The notes beneath the pieces are model-generated. The model was not told the DNA's origin, searched no databases, and saw nothing but the letters and a program-made list of their open reading frames with translations. The position numbers and the translations under genes were made by a program. Of a stretch of DNA of 64,000 nucleotides, positions 27,552 to 36,117 are shown in pieces; position 1 is the first letter of the stretch, and every line of letters begins with the position of its first letter. Source of the stretch: Nocardia sp. NBC_01329 (GTDB taxonomy: Bacteria > Actinomycetota > Actinomycetes > Mycobacteriales > Mycobacteriaceae); assembly GCF_035956715.1 (NCBI RefSeq), contig NZ_CP108381.1:3410001-3474000 (forward strand), in the 5' to 3' direction.

Positions 27552-28547
27552 ATGCACATCATGCTGCTACGCCGGCTTGCCCGCCCCCTACTGGCGAGTG
27601 CGTTCGTCGCCAACGGAGTCGAAACACTGATGCATCCGGAAGCCCGGGTGAAGGAAGCATCGACTCTGGTGAACAAGGGGAAGGAAACGCTGCCCTCCGA
27701 TATCGCGGGTAACCTGCCCGAGGATCCGAGCACGCTGGTACGAGTGACCGCGGCCGTGCAGATCGCCGGTGGCGCGCTGCTGGCGCTGGGCAAGGCGCCG
27801 CGGCCGGCGGCGCTGGCGCTGGCCGCGACGGTGGTGCCGGCGACGGTTACCGAGCAGAATTTCTGGGCCGAGAACGATCCCGAGCGTCGAGCGGCGAAGC
27901 GGACGGCGTTCCTCAAGGATGTGAGCCTGCTCGGCGGTTTGATGATCGCCGCCTCCGATACCGCGGGCAAGCCCTCGCTGGGCTGGCGTGGACGCCGGGC
28001 CGCGCGGCGGGCAGCCACCACGGTCAGCGGTGTGCTCCCGGCCGGATCGACCGGCCGGGGCGGCACCGGCGAGGCCGTACGGCACCAGCTGCACCAGGCG
28101 ACCGAGCGGGGCCGCGAACTGGCGGGTAGCGCGGCGAGCCGGGGCGCGGAGCTGGCCGAAACCGCTCAGCAGCGTGGGCCGGTATGGGCGGAGACCGCCA
28201 AACAGCGGGGTTCCGACTGGGCCGATATCGCCAAGCACCGGAGTGCGGAGCTGGCCGAGACCGCCCAGAACCGTGGGCCGGAGTGGGCCGAAGCGGCCAA
28301 ACACCGGGCAGCCGAACTCGCCGACTACACCAAACACCGCGGCAGCGAACTCGCCGGAACCGCCCAAAACCGCGGACCCGAATGGGCCGAAGCAGCCAAA
28401 CACCGGGCAGCCGAACTCGCCGACTACACCAAACACCGCGGTGGCGAGCTCTCCGCTTCGGCAAAAGCGCAACGTGCCCAGTTGGCGAAGACCAAGGCCA
28501 AGGCCGCCAAGGCAAAGGCAAAGGGTAAGAAGGCCAAATTCCGCTGA
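27552..28547 (+). CDS. DoxX-like membrane protein with long repeat tail
   Basis: The N-terminal half (about 150 aa) is a DoxX-like membrane domain: RRLARPLLASAFVANGVETL, VQIAGGALLALGKAPRPAA and TFLKDVSLLGGLM-like helices (FLKDVSLLGGLMIAASD). The C-terminal half is a soluble, highly charged tail of 11-residue repeats (AETAQNRGPEW, AEAAKHRAAEL, ADYTKHRGSEL), predicted as long amphipathic helices like LEA or apolipoprotein repeats, and it ends in a Lys/Ala tail (KAKAAKAKAKGKK) like histone H1 tails. Total 331 aa from ATG 27552; ATG 27561 has better ribosome-site spacing. DoxX proteins act in membrane redox or quinone-linked functions; the tail may bind membrane lipid, DNA or cell wall. Confidence 0.85.
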   Translation: MHIMLLRRLARPLLASAFVANGVETLMHPEARVKEASTLVNKGKETLPSDIAGNLPEDPSTLVRVTAAVQIAGGALLALGKAPRPAALALAATVVPATVTEQNFWAENDPERRAAKRTAFLKDVSLLGGLMIAASDTAGKPSLGWRGRRAARRAATTVSGVLPAGSTGRGGTGEAVRHQLHQATERGRELAGSAASRGAELAETAQQRGPVWAETAKQRGSDWADIAKHRSAELAETAQNRGPEWAEAAKHRAAELADYTKHRGSELAGTAQNRGPEWAEAAKHRAAELADYTKHRGGELSASAKAQRAQLAKTKAKAAKAKAKGKKAKFR

Positions 28548-28581
28548 GCACTCAGCGAAATCGGCGGTGATCAGCGAATTC

Positions 28582-28614
28582 GACGCTGCCCGGGCGGTGC
28601 GCCCGGGCAGCGTC
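28582..28614. terminator. Perfect 15-bp hairpin between convergent genes
   Basis: Left arm GACGCTGCCCGGGCG, loop GTG, and an exactly complementary right arm. It lies between the convergent DoxX gene (ends 28547) and photolyase gene (ends 28620). A GC-rich stem without a long T-run is usual for actinobacteria, and it should work in both directions. Confidence 0.8.
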
Positions 28615-28619
28615 TCGCC

Positions 28620-29936
28620 TCACATACCGGGAAATTCGAGCATCGGCGCCGGATAGTCCGCCTGCGTCCGCCACGGCCGGTGGATCGCCCGGCCCTCGAT
28701 ACCGGCGAGTTCGGGCACCCAGCGGCGCACATAGTCGCCGTCGGGGTCGTAGCGTTCGGCTTGGCGCAGCGGATTGAGTACGCGGTTCGGGCGGGTGTCG
28801 TTTCCGGTTCCGGCGACCCACTGCCAGTTGAGCTGATTGTTCGCCACATCGGCGTCCACCAGCCAGTACCGGAAGTGCCGTGCGCCGATTCGCCAGTCCA
28901 CGCGTAGCGATTTGGTGAGGAAGCTCGCGGTGATCAGGCGGGCGCGGTTGTGCATCCACCCCTGGGCGCGCAGCTGCCGCATTCCGGCGTCGACGATCGG
29001 GATACCCGTCCGCCCTTCGCACCAGGCTTCGACTGCCTGCCCGTCCTCGCGCCACCGGATCTCCCGGTCGCGGTAGTCGGCCCAGGCCGCGTCGGGGCGG
29101 GCGGCCAGGACCTGGTGGTGGAAATCCCGCCATGCCAGCTGCCGCACGAACGCCGCGGCCCCTTCGGTGGAATTGCCCGCCCGCCGGACCACCTCGGCGG
29201 GCGAGAGACAACCGAAATGTAGATACGGCGAGAGCCGCGAGGTGCTGTCCGCGGCCAGGTCGTCACCGCCGCGCGCATAGTCGTCCACGCTACGGGAAAG
29301 CCAGTCCCGCAGCACTTTCCGACCCGTCGTCTCGCCGCCGACGGATAACTCCGGTGACGGTTTCCCGGCGCCGATATCGCCCGGCTCCGGGAGCGATCCG
29401 GCCGGTATCCGCGGTAACGCGAGGTGGTGTGGGGCGCGCAGCGGTGCCCGCCGCTGCGCGCCGGTCCACTGCCGTAGATAGGGCGTGAAGACCGCGAAGT
29501 GGTCGCGGCCGGCCGGGAGCAGATCACCGGGCTCGACGACGGTCAGCGAGGCACTGTGTACCCGCAGTTCCCGGCCGTCACGGGCCAGGCGGTCACGCAA
29601 CCGCTGCTCACGCCGCCGACTGTAGGCACTGAAGTCGGCAGCGATATGGACGACGGACGCGTCGGCGGCCGCCGCTACCCGCGCCACCTCCTCGGCGAGG
29701 TCACCGGCACGGACGATGAGACGACCGCCGAGTTCGCGGAGTTCGTCGTCGAGTTCACGCAGGGCGGCCGCCAGGAAATGCGCGCGATTGGGCGGGCACG
29801 TACCACCGGAGAGGATGGCCTCGTCGAGGACGAAGAGCGGGGCCACCGTATCGGCGTCCCGGTGCGCCGCGGTGAGCACCGGATTGTCCCGCACCCGCAG
29901 GTCGCGGGTGAACAGAGCGACCGCCGCCGCGGTCAC
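28620..29936 (-). CDS. phr: Deoxyribodipyrimidine photolyase
   Basis: Light-dependent repair enzyme for cyclobutane pyrimidine dimers (438 aa). The N-terminal alpha/beta antenna domain begins with FTRDLRVRDNPVL. The FAD domain shows LSPYLHFGCLSPAEV, QLAWRDFHHQVL, GIPIVDAGMRQLRAQGWMHN with RARLITASFL, and DADVANNQLNWQWVAGTG, all typical of class I CPD photolyases. The GTG start overlaps the stop of the upstream VOC gene (GTGA), so the two are cotranscribed. Antenna chromophore not determinable. Confidence 0.93.
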   Translation of the reverse strand: MTAAAVALFTRDLRVRDNPVLTAAHRDADTVAPLFVLDEAILSGGTCPPNRAHFLAAALRELDDELRELGGRLIVRAGDLAEEVARVAAAADASVVHIAADFSAYSRRREQRLRDRLARDGRELRVHSASLTVVEPGDLLPAGRDHFAVFTPYLRQWTGAQRRAPLRAPHHLALPRIPAGSLPEPGDIGAGKPSPELSVGGETTGRKVLRDWLSRSVDDYARGGDDLAADSTSRLSPYLHFGCLSPAEVVRRAGNSTEGAAAFVRQLAWRDFHHQVLAARPDAAWADYRDREIRWREDGQAVEAWCEGRTGIPIVDAGMRQLRAQGWMHNRARLITASFLTKSLRVDWRIGARHFRYWLVDADVANNQLNWQWVAGTGNDTRPNRVLNPLRQAERYDPDGDYVRRWVPELAGIEGRAIHRPWRTQADYPAPMLEFPGM

Positions 29937-30304
29937 GCGGACCAGACCAGGCAGAAGGGGTGTCCGACCGGATCGGTGTACACCCGGAATGCCTCTTCCG
30001 CGTGGACGAACGTGGCGCCCAACGCCAGGACCGCCGGTTCGGCGACCTCCACATCACTGACCAGGACATCCAGGTGGATCTGCTGGGACCCGGCCGGGTC
30101 AGGGAACCGCGGTGGTTCGTATTCCGGCGACAGCTGGAACGCGAGCCGGCGACCCTGCGGGTCGACCATGGCCACCCAGGTGTCGTCGCTCTCCTCGCGC
30201 GCGACTTCCCCGCCGAGCAATCCCAGATAGAACTCGGACAGCTTCCACGGATCCGGGCAGTCCAGTACGACTGTCCGCAATCCCTCTACCCCGTCGGCCA
30301 CCAT
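29933..30304 (-). CDS. VOC (glyoxalase-like) family protein
   Basis: Single-domain VOC protein of 123 aa. Typical elements are LRTVVLDCPDPWKLSEFYLG, QQIHLDVLVSDVEVAEPAV and VYTDPVGHPFCLVW, with the metal-ligand-like positions His and Glu partly kept. ATG 30304 has a strong GGAAGGAGG ribosome site seven bases upstream, which settles the start. Cotranscribed with the photolyase. Substrate unknown; many members are lyases, dioxygenases or antibiotic-binding proteins. Confidence 0.85.
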   Translation of the reverse strand: MVADGVEGLRTVVLDCPDPWKLSEFYLGLLGGEVAREESDDTWVAMVDPQGRRLAFQLSPEYEPPRFPDPAGSQQIHLDVLVSDVEVAEPAVLALGATFVHAEEAFRVYTDPVGHPFCLVWSA

Positions 30305-30421
30305 TGATCGGCCCTCCTTCCGAACCTGACAACGGTATGCGCGTACCCGGGCGCACACCGGGAAAACTCGAACTGTGCGCGCCGAGTGTAGGCGGTGACC
30401 CGGGTCCGGAGGGTGGGCACG

Positions 30422-31588
30422 TCAGCGCGTCGGTGTGGGCACTTCCTCGTAGACCTCGCCGACGGCGCCCGCGAGCAGCCGATCGGTCATCTCTCGCTTC
30501 AGCACTGTCAACCGGGCGTTCTCGGCCGCATCGCGGTCGCGGCGCGCACCCAGCTCGATGAATTCGGTGATGACGAAGCCCGCGTCGCGCAATTGCAGCC
30601 GGACGGTGCGCTCGCCGTGCGTGAATTCCCATACGTACCGGGCGAGTACGGGACCGCGCGCGGTGGCCGCGAGATCGGGATCCACGACGAAGCGGTCGCC
30701 GGTGACCGCGCGCAACACCATCTCCACCGCGTCTCGCCCGCCCGGACCGGGAAAGGCGGTGCGGACGGTGATCTCCCGCCGTTCGACCGTGCCGAGCAGC
30801 GAAACGGCATGTCGCATGGCGCAGTACGCGTGCGCGACACCGCCGGGGAACTCGGTGCCGTGATACCTCATCAGGTCGGCGAAGGAGAATGCGATAGGGG
30901 TGCCGGCTTCGAGGACTGTCAGCATGTCTTCTCTCTGTTCATGGTGGCCCGGTGCAGCGTTGCCGGTGGCCCAGCGCAGCGCCGAATAGAGCAGTTGGGT
31001 GGCTCCGGGCATGAATCCGGATCCGTGGTGGTACACCGGATCCATCGTGGTCACGAGCAGCCGTCCTGCGGTGGATGTCTCGTCCAGGTAGAGGATCGAG
31101 CCGTCGCGGTCGCCTGCCTCGGTGTGCAGGTCGACCAGACTCACCGCGCCCGGCGGTGGTTCCAGCACACCGTGGTAATGCCAGATCACCGACCGGTCCG
31201 CGAAGAATTCCCACGCGGGGTGATCGGGGGCGAGTGTGCGCAGCCGGTGGTCCTCGCCGGTGCGCCACCACCAGAACACGATGGGCCGGGCCTGTTCCCG
31301 GACTCCGGGCAGCCACTTCCCGGAGTCGTTCTCACCGAATACCAGTACCGTCGCACCGCGTTCGAGCCCGGCCAGGACAGTTTCGGTCCAGCGTCGCAAC
31401 AGGTCCGACCGTAACCGGTCGGCGACCACGATCACCCCCGCCGCCGCGATCTCCTGGAGGGCGCCGGTCCGCACGTGGACGGGGCGGATCCGGTAGGGCG
31501 CCAGCGCGGGATCGGCGAGGGTTGCCAGCTGCGCGTGGCTGCCGCCGTGCAGGAAAGCGATCCCGGCGCCCGGAGCGGGGTCATTCAT
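30422..31588 (-). CDS. Two-domain protein: GATase1-like plus FmdE-like
   Basis: 388-aa protein, last gene of the iron-regulated operon. Residues 1 to about 230 look like a class I glutamine amidotransferase/ThuA-type alpha-beta fold (IAFLHGGSHAQL, VIVVADRL, VTTMDPVYHHGSGFMPGATQ). Residues from about 240 resemble FmdE, a protein family often found near metal-chelate transporters: FADLMRYHGTEFPGGVAHAY, where the usual HGH-x-CPG has lost its cysteine. The ATG overlaps the preceding stop by eight bases. It could modify, hydrolyse or hold the imported chelate; I do not know of a characterised example with this fusion. Confidence 0.7.
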   Translation of the reverse strand: MNDPAPGAGIAFLHGGSHAQLATLADPALAPYRIRPVHVRTGALQEIAAAGVIVVADRLRSDLLRRWTETVLAGLERGATVLVFGENDSGKWLPGVREQARPIVFWWWRTGEDHRLRTLAPDHPAWEFFADRSVIWHYHGVLEPPPGAVSLVDLHTEAGDRDGSILYLDETSTAGRLLVTTMDPVYHHGSGFMPGATQLLYSALRWATGNAAPGHHEQREDMLTVLEAGTPIAFSFADLMRYHGTEFPGGVAHAYCAMRHAVSLLGTVERREITVRTAFPGPGGRDAVEMVLRAVTGDRFVVDPDLAATARGPVLARYVWEFTHGERTVRLQLRDAGFVITEFIELGARRDRDAAENARLTVLKREMTDRLLAGAVGEVYEEVPTPTR

Positions 31589-32204
31589 CGTCGGCCTCCA
31601 GCCAGCGCAGGAGTTGAGTACGCAGCCGGGCGGTACCGCGGTCGGCGCCGGCGAACTGCAACAGGTCGTTACCACCGTGGACCAACACCCGGCCCGCGCC
31701 CAGTGGATAGTCGTAATCGATCGGGGCGCGGGTGCGGCCGATGGTGTGCACGACCTGTGCGCCCGCGGGCAGGGCCGGGTAGCAGCCTCGACCGTAGAAC
31801 CCGGCGACACCGATCCGTTCCAGTTCCGCGAACGGGACCGGTCCGCGGGTGCCGGTGTTGTAGAGAAACGATCGGGGATCGGTTCCGGCCCAGACCGGGT
31901 GTTCGGTCACGCGGGTCAGCGCGAGATCGCTCGCATCGCGGAACTCGAGTTTGCGCCACTTCGTCAGACCTTCGAGGAAGAGTCGCTGCACATGACCGTT
32001 CACCACGACCCGCCCGCCGCGGATGACGAACGCGTCCAGCAGCGGCCGTTGTTCGGTCAGGTATTCCTGGTCCACATCACCGGTCAGGTAGAGACCGGTG
32101 ACCTCCGCGGTGCACTCGCGCGGCAGGTCGTACAGGTCGATCTCGCGGAAACCGTGAGCGAGTTCCCCACTGCGCGGGGCCATCACCGCTTTCAGCACCG
32201 TCAT
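31581..32204 (-). CDS. Uncharacterised GATase1/ThuA-like protein of iron operon
   Basis: Protein of 207 aa, probably cytoplasmic. It has a single alpha/beta domain (EVTGLYLTGDVDQEYLTEQR, AFVIRGGRVVVNGHVQRLFL, GAGRVLVHGGNDLLQFAG) reminiscent of ThuA/class I amidotransferase folds, but I see no clear Cys-His-Glu triad. Its fold type resembles the first half of the next protein, suggesting an ancient duplication. ATG 32204 overlaps the ATPase stop (ATGA), so it is translationally coupled to the importer. Confidence 0.68.
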   Translation of the reverse strand: MTVLKAVMAPRSGELAHGFREIDLYDLPRECTAEVTGLYLTGDVDQEYLTEQRPLLDAFVIRGGRVVVNGHVQRLFLEGLTKWRKLEFRDASDLALTRVTEHPVWAGTDPRSFLYNTGTRGPVPFAELERIGVAGFYGRGCYPALPAGAQVVHTIGRTRAPIDYDYPLGAGRVLVHGGNDLLQFAGADRGTARLRTQLLRWLEADDE

Positions 32205-32956
32205 CCGATCCCCCGCCCGAAATCGGGGACAGTCAGACGCCTTATCGCACTGGGTGTCTCGACATCGGCGGTCACGATCGGTACGCCGTACATCTTCGAC
32301 AGCAGTGCGCCGGTGAGCAACTCGCGGGTCGGACCGATGCGCTGATCGTCCGGGGCGACCATCAGCATGGAGCGCTCCGCCACGTGCAAGGCGTGATCCG
32401 GGTGATGGGTGGTCATCACCACCGCCATCCCCTCGTCGGCCAGTGCCCGCAGCACGGTCAGCACCCGGGCCTGGTTGCGCAGATCCAGGGCAGCCGCCGG
32501 CTCGTCGAGGACGATGGTGTCGCATTCGGAGACCAGGGCACGAGCGATGAGTACGAGCTGGCGTTCCCCGCCGCTGAGGCCGGTGTAGTCCCGGTCGGCC
32601 AGATGTGGCACACCCACCCGACGCAGCGCTTCCCGGGCCGCCGCCCGATCGGCGACGGTGGGAGTGCTGTAGATCTTCACCGTGCGAGCCCGGCCCATGA
32701 GGACGATATCGAGCACCGAGAACGAGAACACGACCGAATGGCTCTGCGGGACATAGCCCACCCCGCCGGACACCTCGACCGATCCGGAGACCGGCCGGAT
32801 GAGACCCGACAGGCATTTGAGCATGGTGGTCTTACCCCGCGCGTTCGGTCCGAGCACGGCGAGTACTTCACCCGCACGGGCGCGGACCGAGACTTCGCGG
32901 AATATCCACGGACCCTTGGCGGTATAGCGGAACGAGAGCGAACTGGCCTCAAGCAT
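32201..32956 (-). CDS. Iron-operon ABC transporter ATP-binding protein
   Basis: ATPase (251 aa) of the iron-regulated importer. Walker A reads GPNARGKTT, where GPNGxGKST is usual: the catalytic Lys and hydroxyl residue are kept, but the fourth position is Ala and the fifth Arg. Signature LSGGERQLVLIARALV, Walker B TIVLDEPAAALDLRNQ and switch His in MTTHHPDHAL are present. ATG 32956 overlaps the permease stop by eight bases; GTG 32962 is an alternative start. Confidence 0.9.
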   Translation of the reverse strand: MLEASSLSFRYTAKGPWIFREVSVRARAGEVLAVLGPNARGKTTMLKCLSGLIRPVSGSVEVSGGVGYVPQSHSVVFSFSVLDIVLMGRARTVKIYSTPTVADRAAAREALRRVGVPHLADRDYTGLSGGERQLVLIARALVSECDTIVLDEPAAALDLRNQARVLTVLRALADEGMAVVMTTHHPDHALHVAERSMLMVAPDDQRIGPTRELLTGALLSKMYGVPIVTADVETPSAIRRLTVPDFGRGIG

Positions 32957-34037
32957 CGGCACCCCACAGGCGGGAACGGTTGCGGATCAACAGCACCACG
33001 AAGAAGGGTGCCCCGATGATGGCGGTGAGGATACCGATCGGGATCTCGGCGGTGCTCAGGGTGCGGGAGAGCGTATCGATCACGGTGAGGTAGGCAGCAC
33101 CGAGTAGCGCGCTGACGGGCAGCACCATCCGGTTGTCGGTGCCGACCATCATGCGCACCAGATGTGGTACGACCAGGCCCACCCAGCCGATGACCCCGGC
33201 GACCGATACCGAACCCGCGGTGATCATCGCGACACACAGCAGCAGGAAGTTGCGCAGGCGTGCCGGTTTCAGTCCGAGGGCGGTGGCGTCCTCGTCGCCC
33301 ATGGCGAGAATGTTCAGCCGCCAGCGCAGTACCAGTACCACCAGGCCTGCTGTCACGATGGGGATCGCGGCGATCAGCACTTTGGTGTAGCTCGCGGTCG
33401 CCAGCGAGCCCATGAGCCAGAAGACGATCGAGGGCAGTTCGCTGTAGGGGTCGGCGATATAGGTGATGAACGAGACCATCGCCTGGAACATCGCACCGAC
33501 CACCGTGCCGCCGAGAATGATCATCAGCAGCGGCGCACCGGGCACCGCCCGGGCGATCATGACCACCAGCACCAAAGCCACGACCCCGCCGAGGAAGGCC
33601 CCGCCGACCAGCGCGGCACCGCCGAACCCGGCGAGCAGGATCAGCACACCGCCGAACGACGCGCCCGAGGAAACACCCAGCACCTGGGCGCTGGCCAGTG
33701 GATTGCGGAACACGGCCTGCATCACCGCTCCGGTGAGCGCCAGTCCGGCGCCGAGCAGGATCGACAGCAGCACCCGCGGCAACCGCACATCGAGTACCAC
33801 GGTGCTCTCCTGCGGATACCAGGTGCGCTCCAGCGGGAACACCTGCCCCAGCAGAATGCGCACGATCTCGTTCGGCGGGACGGTGTAACGGCCCACCGCG
33901 AGCGCGACGATCGCCACCACGAGCAGTAAGAGGAAGAAGCCCGGGATCGCCAGCATCCGCCGGTCGAAGCGCGCGCGGCGCGGCGCGGGAGCTTCCGGCG
34001 CCGCGACTGCGACAGAATCAGCGGCGGAACTGGTCAT
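32949..34037 (-). CDS. Iron-operon FecCD-family permease
   Basis: Permease of 362 aa with motifs VRLPRVLLSILLGAGLALTG, GVSSGASFGGVL and GWVGLVVPHLVRMMVGTDNR, and about nine membrane segments. The first 28 residues are an Ala/Pro/Arg-rich cytoplasmic extension. Its start lies 20 bases inside the binding-protein gene. Confidence 0.92.
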   Translation of the reverse strand: MTSSAADSVAVAAPEAPAPRRARFDRRMLAIPGFFLLLLVVAIVALAVGRYTVPPNEIVRILLGQVFPLERTWYPQESTVVLDVRLPRVLLSILLGAGLALTGAVMQAVFRNPLASAQVLGVSSGASFGGVLILLAGFGGAALVGGAFLGGVVALVLVVMIARAVPGAPLLMIILGGTVVGAMFQAMVSFITYIADPYSELPSIVFWLMGSLATASYTKVLIAAIPIVTAGLVVLVLRWRLNILAMGDEDATALGLKPARLRNFLLLCVAMITAGSVSVAGVIGWVGLVVPHLVRMMVGTDNRMVLPVSALLGAAYLTVIDTLSRTLSTAEIPIGILTAIIGAPFFVVLLIRNRSRLWGADA

Positions 34038-35160
34038 AACCCGCGGCGTCCTTGTTCAGGTCGAAACGCAGCACCTGATCGATCTCCTCATCGGAGATCC
34101 GGTAGGCGAACAGATTGTCGAAGGTGGCCCGGATCTCGTCGCGGAATTGCCCGCCGCGCGCACCCGGGTAGAGGATCTGGTGCATCCACTGCCACATCAT
34201 CGGCGATTCCGCGCTGGGCACCTGCCAGCGGTAGCCCCCGAGCGGCGTCTTGTACACCCGCTTGTTCTGTACCGCGCTGACACTGGCGAGCCGCGGATCG
34301 GCATAGATATCGGCGGGAACGCTCTCGTCGAACCCGCTGAGCATGATGACCTCGGGGTTCCAGTCCAGGATCTGCTCCGGGCTCACCTGCCCGGCATCGG
34401 AGACGAAGCCCTCGGTAACCAGGTCCGCGCCGACGAGGTCGAACTGGAAGCCGTCGTAGCCCTTCGGGCTTGTGGTGCTGTAGGTATCACCGGCCCGGGA
34501 CAAGATCATCGCCTTCGGCCGCGGGGTCCGCTGCTCCGCCACCTGTGCGCGCATCTCGGACAGTTCGGTGCGTTGCCAGTCGACGAGCTCCCGGCCGCGT
34601 TCGGGTTTACCCGCGATCTGCGCGAACAGGGTGATCCACTGTTCGAGATCGTCCTGGGTGCCGTACTCCAGGCCCACGACCGGGAAGCCCGCGGCCTCGA
34701 TCGGCGCCGTGACGTCGGGTCCGCGGTCGCCCCACTGCACTACGACGTCCGGGTCGAGTTGCAGCAGGGTCTCCACGTTCGGCACGAAGTCGTTACCCGC
34801 GACGACGGCCGATTCGGCCGATTCGGGGAACATGGTCGCGAACATGCCGCCTTTGTTGGCCACCAGCGTGGACTGGTTGATGCCGACGATGCGGTCGTAG
34901 CTCCGGTCGACCGCGGCGAAGATCGACGGCGCCGGCATCACGGTGAACGCCACCTTGGAAGCCGGCCCGGCCAGTGCGACGGTTTCGCCCCGCTGATCGA
35001 CGATGGACAGCGCGCCGGTGGCGGCCGCATCCTCGGTCTGCGCTTCCCGGGTCGAGCACCCGGCGGTCAGCGCGAGGGCCCCGATCATGCCGGCGACCAT
35101 CCATCGCCGTGGCGGCGAGCTCCGCTTCCACCGCCGTGCACGCTGCAGATTCGATGCCAT
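34018..35160 (-). CDS. Iron-regulated metallophore-binding lipoprotein
   Basis: Substrate-binding lipoprotein of 380 aa, first gene of the operon. The signal peptide ends at Cys35 (LTAGC). The class III fold is supported by VVAGNDFVPNVETLLQLDPD, VVGLEYGTQDDLEQWITLFA and KRVYKTPLGGYRWQVPSAES. The iron box 40 bp upstream implies repression by an IdeR/DtxR protein when iron is plentiful, so the ligand is probably a ferric siderophore or another iron chelate. The second half differs from the NCG-type binding proteins at 2 and 11 kb. Confidence 0.92.
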   Translation of the reverse strand: MASNLQRARRWKRSSPPRRWMVAGMIGALALTAGCSTREAQTEDAAATGALSIVDQRGETVALAGPASKVAFTVMPAPSIFAAVDRSYDRIVGINQSTLVANKGGMFATMFPESAESAVVAGNDFVPNVETLLQLDPDVVVQWGDRGPDVTAPIEAAGFPVVGLEYGTQDDLEQWITLFAQIAGKPERGRELVDWQRTELSEMRAQVAEQRTPRPKAMILSRAGDTYSTTSPKGYDGFQFDLVGADLVTEGFVSDAGQVSPEQILDWNPEVIMLSGFDESVPADIYADPRLASVSAVQNKRVYKTPLGGYRWQVPSAESPMMWQWMHQILYPGARGGQFRDEIRATFDNLFAYRISDEEIDQVLRFDLNKDAAGYDQFRR

Positions 35161-35199
35161 GCGCTTTACCGTCCTACCTCTGAATCGTACAAACCGGAT

Positions 35200-35218
35200 T
35201 CAGGTTAGCCTTACCTAC
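35200..35218. promoter_or_regulatory. IdeR/DtxR iron box
   Basis: The 19 bases TCAGGTTAGCCTTACCTAC match 16 positions of the palindromic DtxR/IdeR consensus TTAGGTTAGCCTAACCTAA. The box sits 40 bp before the binding-protein ATG at 35160, a position suited to blocking RNA polymerase. Confidence 0.88.
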
Positions 35219-35243
35219 CGAGACGGTGTGAATCAGGGGTGAC

Positions 35244-36032
35244 TCACTTCTCGGCTCGCTCGCGCAGGATGCGGGCGGTCGCCTCGTCGGCGGGAAGGAA
35301 GGCTTCCAGGTGCAGCTCGGCGAGCGTGACGTCGATCGCGGTGGCGAACGAGGAGATCATGGTGATCAGACGCAGCTCGCCCGCCGCGCTGCGCAGGCGC
35401 AGCGGTACCGCGAATCCGAGATGACCAGGACCGAGATCCGGTGGTGGCAGATAACTTTCGAGTTCGGTGATCAGATCCTCCACCACCGGATCCGGTCGAC
35501 GCACCGCCCTGTTCCGCAGACCCTCGGTGATATGCCGCCCCCATTCCGCGAGATTGACCACCCGCGGAGCCAGCCCCTGCGGATGCAGCGCCAGCCGCAG
35601 GACGTTGAGCGGCGGCCGCAACAACCACGGCGCCGCGCCGTCGGTGAGCAGACCGAAAGCATCGTTCGCGGCCACCAGGACGCCGTACGGCTGCACGACG
35701 ACCGCCGGATAGGGCATATGCCCGGCGAGAATTCCGCGCAACGCGATGCGGGCCGGGGCCAGCTCCACGGCGTCGAACGAGGATTCGGGGAACACCGGCG
35801 CGAATCCGGCTGCCAGGAGCAACCCGTTGCGGTCGCGCAATGGCAGGTCGAGCGATTCGGCCAGGCGCACCACCATGGCCCGGCCGGGCCGGGATCGCCC
35901 CTGCTCGAGGAAACTGAGATACCGCTGCGTTGTACCGGCCCGGATCGCCAGATCGAGCTGACTGACCCGGCACCGCAGCCGCCATTGCTTCAACTGCCCG
36001 GCGAAATCGGTCCGCGACCCTGCCCTCGTCAT
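35244..36032 (-). CDS. XRE-family regulator with MmyB-like ligand domain
   Basis: Transcriptional regulator of 262 aa. The N-terminal helix-turn-helix is CRVSQLDLAIRAGTTQRYLS, then FLEQGRSRPGRAMV. The C-terminal part (VVVQPYGVLVAANDAFGLLT, HPQGLAPRVVNLAEWGRHI, HLGFAVPLRLRSAAGELRL) is the MmyB-like/PAS-like ligand-binding domain found in many actinobacteria. ATG 36032 leaves room for a perfect palindrome midway to the divergent SnoaL-like gene; ATG 36068 would place the palindrome in the coding region. It likely controls that neighbour and itself. Confidence 0.88.
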   Translation of the reverse strand: MTRAGSRTDFAGQLKQWRLRCRVSQLDLAIRAGTTQRYLSFLEQGRSRPGRAMVVRLAESLDLPLRDRNGLLLAAGFAPVFPESSFDAVELAPARIALRGILAGHMPYPAVVVQPYGVLVAANDAFGLLTDGAAPWLLRPPLNVLRLALHPQGLAPRVVNLAEWGRHITEGLRNRAVRRPDPVVEDLITELESYLPPPDLGPGHLGFAVPLRLRSAAGELRLITMISSFATAIDVTLAELHLEAFLPADEATARILRERAEK

Positions 36033-36066
36033 CGGTGCAGTATCGGACGCCGGCGGGGCCACTGCC

Positions 36067-36082
36067 ATTCCCTGCAGGGAAT
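36067..36082. promoter_or_regulatory. 16-bp perfect palindrome, probable operator
   Basis: ATTCCCTGCAGGGAAT is perfectly palindromic. It is centred between the divergent starts at 36032 and 36118, about 35 bp from each, as expected for the operator of the XRE/MmyB-like regulator. Confidence 0.65.
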
Positions 36083-36117
36083 CGCGTACGAACCCGTCCC
36101 GGCACAGACTCGGTGCC

